A stretch of 64,000 nucleotides of DNA from Candidatus Zymogenaceae bacterium (GTDB taxonomy: Bacteria > Desulfobacterota > Zymogenia > Zymogenales > Zymogenaceae): positions 1-64,000 of the forward strand of contig JAFGFE010000009.1 of assembly GCA_016931225.1 (NCBI GenBank). The letters are read 5' to 3'. The position numbers were made by a program, and so were the translations under genes. Numbering within the stretch: the stretch's first letter is position 1; every line of letters begins with the position of its first letter. Shown piece by piece: positions 60,434 through 64,000 of this stretch. The notes beneath the pieces were generated by a model that was not told the origin of the DNA, ran no database searches, and was given only the letters and a program-made list of their open reading frames with translations.

Positions 60434-61258
60434 ATGAAAGAGATCTTTACCCAGTGGAAGTACACAAAGATGGTGGTGCTGACGGCGTTGACGGCGGCCA
60501 TTTATGTTGCGGTGATGATTCCGTTCAAGATCGCCACCATCATTCCCGGTTTCACGGAGATCAGGCCGGGCGTCGTGGTGCCGGTGGTATTCGGGATGTT
60601 CTTCGGTCCCGCGGGGGCATGGGGCGCCGCCATCGGCAACCTCATCGGTGACATATTCGGCGGCATGCTCACGATCATTTCTCCCTATGGATTTGTGGGG
60701 AATTTTCTGCTCGGGTTTATGGGCTACAAGCTCATGGAGAAGTGGGGGTGGCTTAAGGGAGGTGAGGGCTCCTACGGCGTCATCGGCGATGACGGCGCAT
60801 TCAAGAAGGTCCTCCAGTTTCTTCTGATCGTCGTTCTCTCCAGCTCCGCGTGTTCTCTGGTGATTTCCTGGGGGATGGATATTCATAAGGTCTTTCCCTT
60901 TGCGGTGTTCGCCTCCATCGTCTTTTTCAATAATATCCTGATGCCGGCGATCCTGGGCGTCGTATTGATCGGTCTGCTTGCCCGGCGCCTGAACCGCTGG
61001 GACCTGGTATGGGTGGACATCATGGATGAGAAGGACCGGTCCGTATCCCGGTTCCCCAAACTGGGGGGGGCGCTGATGTGGATCGGCGCCGTCGGCGGCC
61101 TGGTGCTCTGTTTCATCGTTTCGGTGGGCATCTATAACGCCGATTTCCTGGTGACGGAAAACCTCGTGCCGGGACAGATGGAGGGACTCGGAGGGACGGG
61201 TGTGCCGATCATCGGACTGATCGCCCTGGTGATTATTCTTATCGGCGCGATGTTGTAG
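60434..61258 (+). CDS. ECF transporter substrate-binding (S) component
   Basis: A 274-residue membrane protein, larger than usual S components (about 180-200 residues). The core has alanine- and glycine-rich helices (VVLTALTAAIYVAVMIPFK, VVFGMFFGPAGAWGAAIGN), as in QueT- and riboflavin-type S proteins, followed by an extra charged region (about 190-215, WVDIMDEKDRSVSR) and two further helices. It binds a vitamin or similar small molecule; which one is not visible. The start at 60434 is best placed relative to AAGG at 60421; ATG 60425 is an alternative. Operon with ecfA-ecfT. Confidence 0.8.
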   Translation: MKEIFTQWKYTKMVVLTALTAAIYVAVMIPFKIATIIPGFTEIRPGVVVPVVFGMFFGPAGAWGAAIGNLIGDIFGGMLTIISPYGFVGNFLLGFMGYKLMEKWGWLKGGEGSYGVIGDDGAFKKVLQFLLIVVLSSSACSLVISWGMDIHKVFPFAVFASIVFFNNILMPAILGVVLIGLLARRLNRWDLVWVDIMDEKDRSVSRFPKLGGALMWIGAVGGLVLCFIVSVGIYNADFLVTENLVPGQMEGLGGTGVPIIGLIALVIILIGAML

Positions 61259-61265
61259 GGGCTTC

Positions 61266-62984
61266 GTGAACGGATCACCCGCAGTCAAAACACGGAGTCT
61301 CGGATTTCGCTACCGCCGGGCCGAAAAAGAGGCGCTTTCTGATATCAACCTGGAGGTGGAGACGGGCCAACTTGTGGGGGTGGTGGGGCGAAGCGGCGCG
61401 GGAAAGTCGACCCTCATGGCGGCGGTCGGCTCGTTCATCCCGCATCTGATACGGGGTGGGATGGAAGGCTCAGTCGAGATCTTCGGCTCGAGGACGGATG
61501 TGCGCCCTCCGGGAGAATTCGCCGGGATTCTCGGGATGGTGTTTCAGGATTTTGAGACGCAGATATTTTCATCCCGGGTCGATATAGAGGCGGCGTTCGG
61601 GCCGGAAAACCTCGGGCTCTCCCGTCAGGAGATCGTAAGACGGGTGAAAGACTCCCTGGCCTTCACCGGACTGGAATCGAAGGCGAATCGCGTGCCCGCG
61701 ACCCTCTCCGGTGGAGAGAAACAGCGACTGGCGGTGGCGTCGGTGCTCTCCATGGAGCCCCGGCTTTTTATCTTCGACGAGCCGACCACCGACCTCGATC
61801 CCCAGGGGGCGGACGAGATGCTGGAGCTGGTGAGGCGACTGGGGGATGAGCGGGGGAGCACGGCGATTATGGCTACCCACGACACCGACCGATTGGTCGG
61901 TGCGGACCGGGTGGTGGTGCTGGAGAACGGTCGGGTGGCGGCGGTCGGGTCTCCCGGAGATATCCTGACGGACCAATCCCTCATCGACGCCCACCGGCTC
62001 AGGCCGCTTCCCCACCTCGCCTGCCTTGCCCCGCTCCTGTCGGGTCCGGTCCCTCTGGTCGAAGCGGAAGCGATCGATCTTGCCCGGGAGAGGGGCTTGT
62101 GCTTTGTGCCGGAGCGTATATCCGACATCGAACAAAAAGACACCGAGAAAGCTTCCCGAACGGGGCCTCCCATCATAGAGTTTTCCGATGTGTCGTTCGG
62201 GTATCAGGGGGCCCCACAACGCCTCTTTGAAAAGCTTTCCTGTGATATTCATCCGGGAGAGTGCGTCGCCGTCATCGGCTCCAACGGCGGCGGCAAGACG
62301 ACGCTGGCATGTCATATGAACGGCTTGATCGTTCCGGATTCGGGGGAGGTAAGGGTTGACGGGACGAGTCTCACGAGGCGGACTCCCCGGGAACTGTCCG
62401 AGCTTGTGGGATTTGTTCACCAAAATCCCGATCGCATGATATTCTCCGAGACGGTGTATGACGAGGCGGCGTTCGGATTGAAGATCCGGGGAATGGAGGA
62501 GAAGGAGATACGCCGTCGGGTCGAGGAGGTCCTCGACGTGGTGGGCCTGGGGGACCGCATCGAGGAGGATCCGTTTATGCTGACAAAAGGAGAGCGCCAG
62601 CGGCTGGCGGTGGCATCGATCCTGTCGGTGGGCCCACGCATTCTGATACTCGACGAGCCGACCACCGGCCTCGACTACGGTGAGATCAACGACATGATGG
62701 AGGTGGTCACGGCGCTCAATAGATCGGGACACACAATCGTCATTATCACCCATAATATGGACGTCGTGGCGCGATATGCGAAACGGGTGCTGCTGTTTTC
62801 CGAGGGGCGCATTATGGCCGACGGCACCCCTCGGGATGTGTTCTGTCAAGACGAGCTGCTCTGCCGTGCGGGTATCGTCCCGCCCCGGGAAATCGAGCTG
62901 GGTCGTGTCTTCGGATTTCCGACACTCACCGCCGAGGAGTTTCTCTTTCTCACAGGCGCGTCGGGGGAGGCGGCGAATGTCTGA
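61266..62984 (+). CDS. ecfA: ECF transporter fused ATPases (A-A')
   Basis: A 572-residue fusion of two ABC ATPase domains that power the ECF vitamin transporter. First domain: Walker A GRSGAGKS, signature LSGGEKQR, Walker B LFIFDEPTTDLD. Second domain (from about 305): Walker A GSNGGGKTT, a non-canonical signature LTKGERQR, Walker B ILILDEPTTGLD. The GTG start is 7 bp after the S gene. Overlaps ecfT by 8 bp. Energises S and T components for uptake. Confidence 0.93.
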   Translation: MNGSPAVKTRSLGFRYRRAEKEALSDINLEVETGQLVGVVGRSGAGKSTLMAAVGSFIPHLIRGGMEGSVEIFGSRTDVRPPGEFAGILGMVFQDFETQIFSSRVDIEAAFGPENLGLSRQEIVRRVKDSLAFTGLESKANRVPATLSGGEKQRLAVASVLSMEPRLFIFDEPTTDLDPQGADEMLELVRRLGDERGSTAIMATHDTDRLVGADRVVVLENGRVAAVGSPGDILTDQSLIDAHRLRPLPHLACLAPLLSGPVPLVEAEAIDLARERGLCFVPERISDIEQKDTEKASRTGPPIIEFSDVSFGYQGAPQRLFEKLSCDIHPGECVAVIGSNGGGKTTLACHMNGLIVPDSGEVRVDGTSLTRRTPRELSELVGFVHQNPDRMIFSETVYDEAAFGLKIRGMEEKEIRRRVEEVLDVVGLGDRIEEDPFMLTKGERQRLAVASILSVGPRILILDEPTTGLDYGEINDMMEVVTALNRSGHTIVIITHNMDVVARYAKRVLLFSEGRIMADGTPRDVFCQDELLCRAGIVPPREIELGRVFGFPTLTAEEFLFLTGASGEAANV

Positions 62985-63762
62985 AATCGCCCGTACCCGG
63001 AGCGGGAACGGTCTGGACCCGAGGACGAACCTGGCGGTTCTGGTGGGGTCCTTTGCCGTCCTGGTGATGCTTTGGGATATATGGTGGCTGGCGGTAGCCG
63101 CAGTCTGTGTGCTCCTTTTCGGCCTCGTCTCCGGGGTGACATCGGTCATTCTCAGGTTCTGGCTCATTCCCCTCGTCGTCGCGATGTTCTCGATGGTGAT
63201 CTGGTCTATTTTTCTGGTGGGGGATACGGTCTTGCTTGGGATTTTCAGCATGGAGGGGATGCTCTACGGCGTGGCCAACGCCATAAAGCTCGACACTATG
63301 ATTTTTGCGGGACTTTTTTATGTGGCGCTGGTGACACCGGACGAGCTGACGGTCAGCCTCCGGCGGCTGGGCGTCCCGTATCGTCTCGGCTTTTCGCTGT
63401 CGTACGCCATGCGCCTGTTCCCATTCATCATGGAGGAGGCCCGCCAGATCGCCCGGATTCAGAAGAGTCGGGGACTGGACCTCGGAGCCGGAACGTTTCG
63501 GGAGCGGGCGGGGAAATATATCCCGCTGCTTACGCCTATATTCCTGACAACCATCAGAAACACCAACAACGTATCCATGGCGTTAGAGTCCCGGGGATTC
63601 AGCGCCAAAAAGAAAGGCGACGCCTACCTTGAGTTGAAGATGGCCCCCCGCGACTGGCTTGTGCTCCTGGCGGTCGTCATCCTTACGGCATGCGCCGTGT
63701 ATCTTCACGTGACGGGCGGGTCGTCCTTCGACGGGATCGTCGTCCCCAGGTGGGGGGGGTAG
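62977..63762 (+). CDS. ecfT: ECF transporter T component
   Basis: A 261-residue EcfT membrane protein. Four to five helices lie in the N-terminal half, and the coupling region LRRLGVPYRLGFSLSYAMRL ... RGLDLGAG ... MALESRGF carries the Ala-Arg-Gly motifs that contact the ATPases. The start at ATG 62977 overlaps ecfA and has GGGGAGG at 62964-62970. It links S and A components; with ecfS and ecfA it forms a complete ECF module. Confidence 0.92.
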   Translation: MSEIARTRSGNGLDPRTNLAVLVGSFAVLVMLWDIWWLAVAAVCVLLFGLVSGVTSVILRFWLIPLVVAMFSMVIWSIFLVGDTVLLGIFSMEGMLYGVANAIKLDTMIFAGLFYVALVTPDELTVSLRRLGVPYRLGFSLSYAMRLFPFIMEEARQIARIQKSRGLDLGAGTFRERAGKYIPLLTPIFLTTIRNTNNVSMALESRGFSAKKKGDAYLELKMAPRDWLVLLAVVILTACAVYLHVTGGSSFDGIVVPRWGG

Positions 63763-63765
63763 GGC

Positions 63766-64000
63766 ATGTCCATAAAGAGAAAAGAGGAGGTCGGTGCCCC
63801 CCCCCGAAGCGTCGGGCGTGCGGTATTGAGGCCCATGTCGGTCACGGACCTCCAGCAGGTCATCCGTATCGAGCACACATCGTTTCCGACCCCATGGACC
63901 CTGGAGCTGTTTGTACGGGAGCTGTCCTTGAAATTTTCCCACAACTTCGTCCTCGATCTTTTGGGGATGGTGATCGGCTACATCAACTTCTGGATTGTGG
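63766..64000 (+). CDS. rimI: RimI-like ribosomal-protein alanine acetyltransferase, partial
   Basis: Starts at ATG 63766, three bases after the ecfT stop, and runs off the window edge after 78 codons. The visible part (RPMSVTDLQQVIRIEHTSFP, TPWTLELFVREL, LLGMVIGYINFWIV) matches the N-terminal half of a GNAT N-acetyltransferase of the RimI type, which acetylates the N-terminal alanine of S18. A run of C within it could cause slippage. Downstream half not visible. Confidence 0.75.
   Translation, partial: MSIKRKEEVGAPPRSVGRAVLRPMSVTDLQQVIRIEHTSFPTPWTLELFVRELSLKFSHNFVLDLLGMVIGYINFWIV

Noticed and set aside
1-64000. CRISPR array, IS element, integrase or rRNA
   Set aside because: Searched by eye on both strands for regular spaced repeats, transposase motifs and rRNA landmarks; none seen. 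The repeats at 1-81 and 14615-15028 do not have CRISPR spacing.

Overview
The window is about 64 kb of GC-rich, tightly packed bacterial chromosome, complete except for a gene cut off at the right edge. Gene content points to a Gram-negative anaerobe of the Desulfobacterota/deltaproteobacterial type or a related candidate lineage. The signs are a four-subunit 2-oxoacid:ferredoxin oxidoreductase, an ADP-forming acyl-CoA synthetase subunit, LutABC, a FixC/FixX-like flavoprotein pair, a corrinoid methyl-transfer set, beta-barrel outer membrane proteins, and the order ffh-rpsP-khpA-rimM-trmD-methyltransferase-rplS-rnhB-yraN. No rRNA, CRISPR array, IS element, integrase or plasmid gene was seen. 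One tRNA (Ala, CGC) is present.

Layout. 1-4.4 kb: a 17-bp tandem repeat, a PLP decarboxylase, an Asp/Glu-type racemase and a thiolase-like protein without the usual nucleophilic cysteine. 4.5-6.6 kb: an AT-rich single gene with its own promoter, encoding an AIPR-family protein with an N-terminal nuclease-like motif and a C-terminal cold-shock domain; this is the best candidate for an undescribed defence-type system. 6.7-10.5 kb: lutABC and a methyltransferase on the minus strand. 10.9-15.7 kb: FixC/FixX-like pair, Tat/lipoprotein-type metallo-hydrolase, flavodoxin, a duplicated ~200-bp repeat, a VOC protein and tRNA-Ala. 16-22.3 kb: ADP-forming acyl-CoA synthetase (minus), then korDABC with an ACT protein and two membrane proteins. 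22.3-29.7 kb: the SRP/ribosome-maturation operon, which also carries a membrane-anchored SMC-like ATPase. 29.8-33 kb: three unrecognised membrane proteins, each transcription unit with a near-consensus promoter. 33.1-39 kb: DUF523-purN-purM (minus) opposite an archaeal-type ornithine cyclodeaminase with a strongly folded leader, threonine aldolase and a methyltransferase. 39.1-45.8 kb: an AT-rich potassium-channel-like protein with a strict 13-residue repeat, a TPR lipoprotein, a decayed copy of an AraC gene, a CPA2 antiporter, a small zinc ribbon and the intact AraC gene. 45.8-49.7 kb: two tandem paralogous outer-membrane barrels separated by matching terminator-promoter linkers. 49.8-57.2 kb: a NUDIX hydrolase, a corrinoid methyl-transfer set, an alpha-toroid protein and an AMIN protein without an amidase domain. 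57.4-64 kb: UspA, PiT phosphate transporter, DUF47, a complete ECF transporter (S, fused A-A', T) and the start of rimI.

How the genes work together (inference). KorDABC, LutABC, the acyl-CoA synthetase and the FixCX-like pair form an organic-acid/amino-acid oxidation set passing electrons to ferredoxin, flavoproteins and the membrane. The pterin-dependent methyltransferase, UroD-like methyltransferase and corrinoid protein would move methyl groups into the tetrahydrofolate pool. Three AT-rich loci (AIPR, the 29.8-31.7 kb membrane pair, the channel gene) stand out from the GC-rich background and look acquired. All coordinates, motifs, promoters and hairpins were read by eye; family names come from recognising motifs, not from searches.
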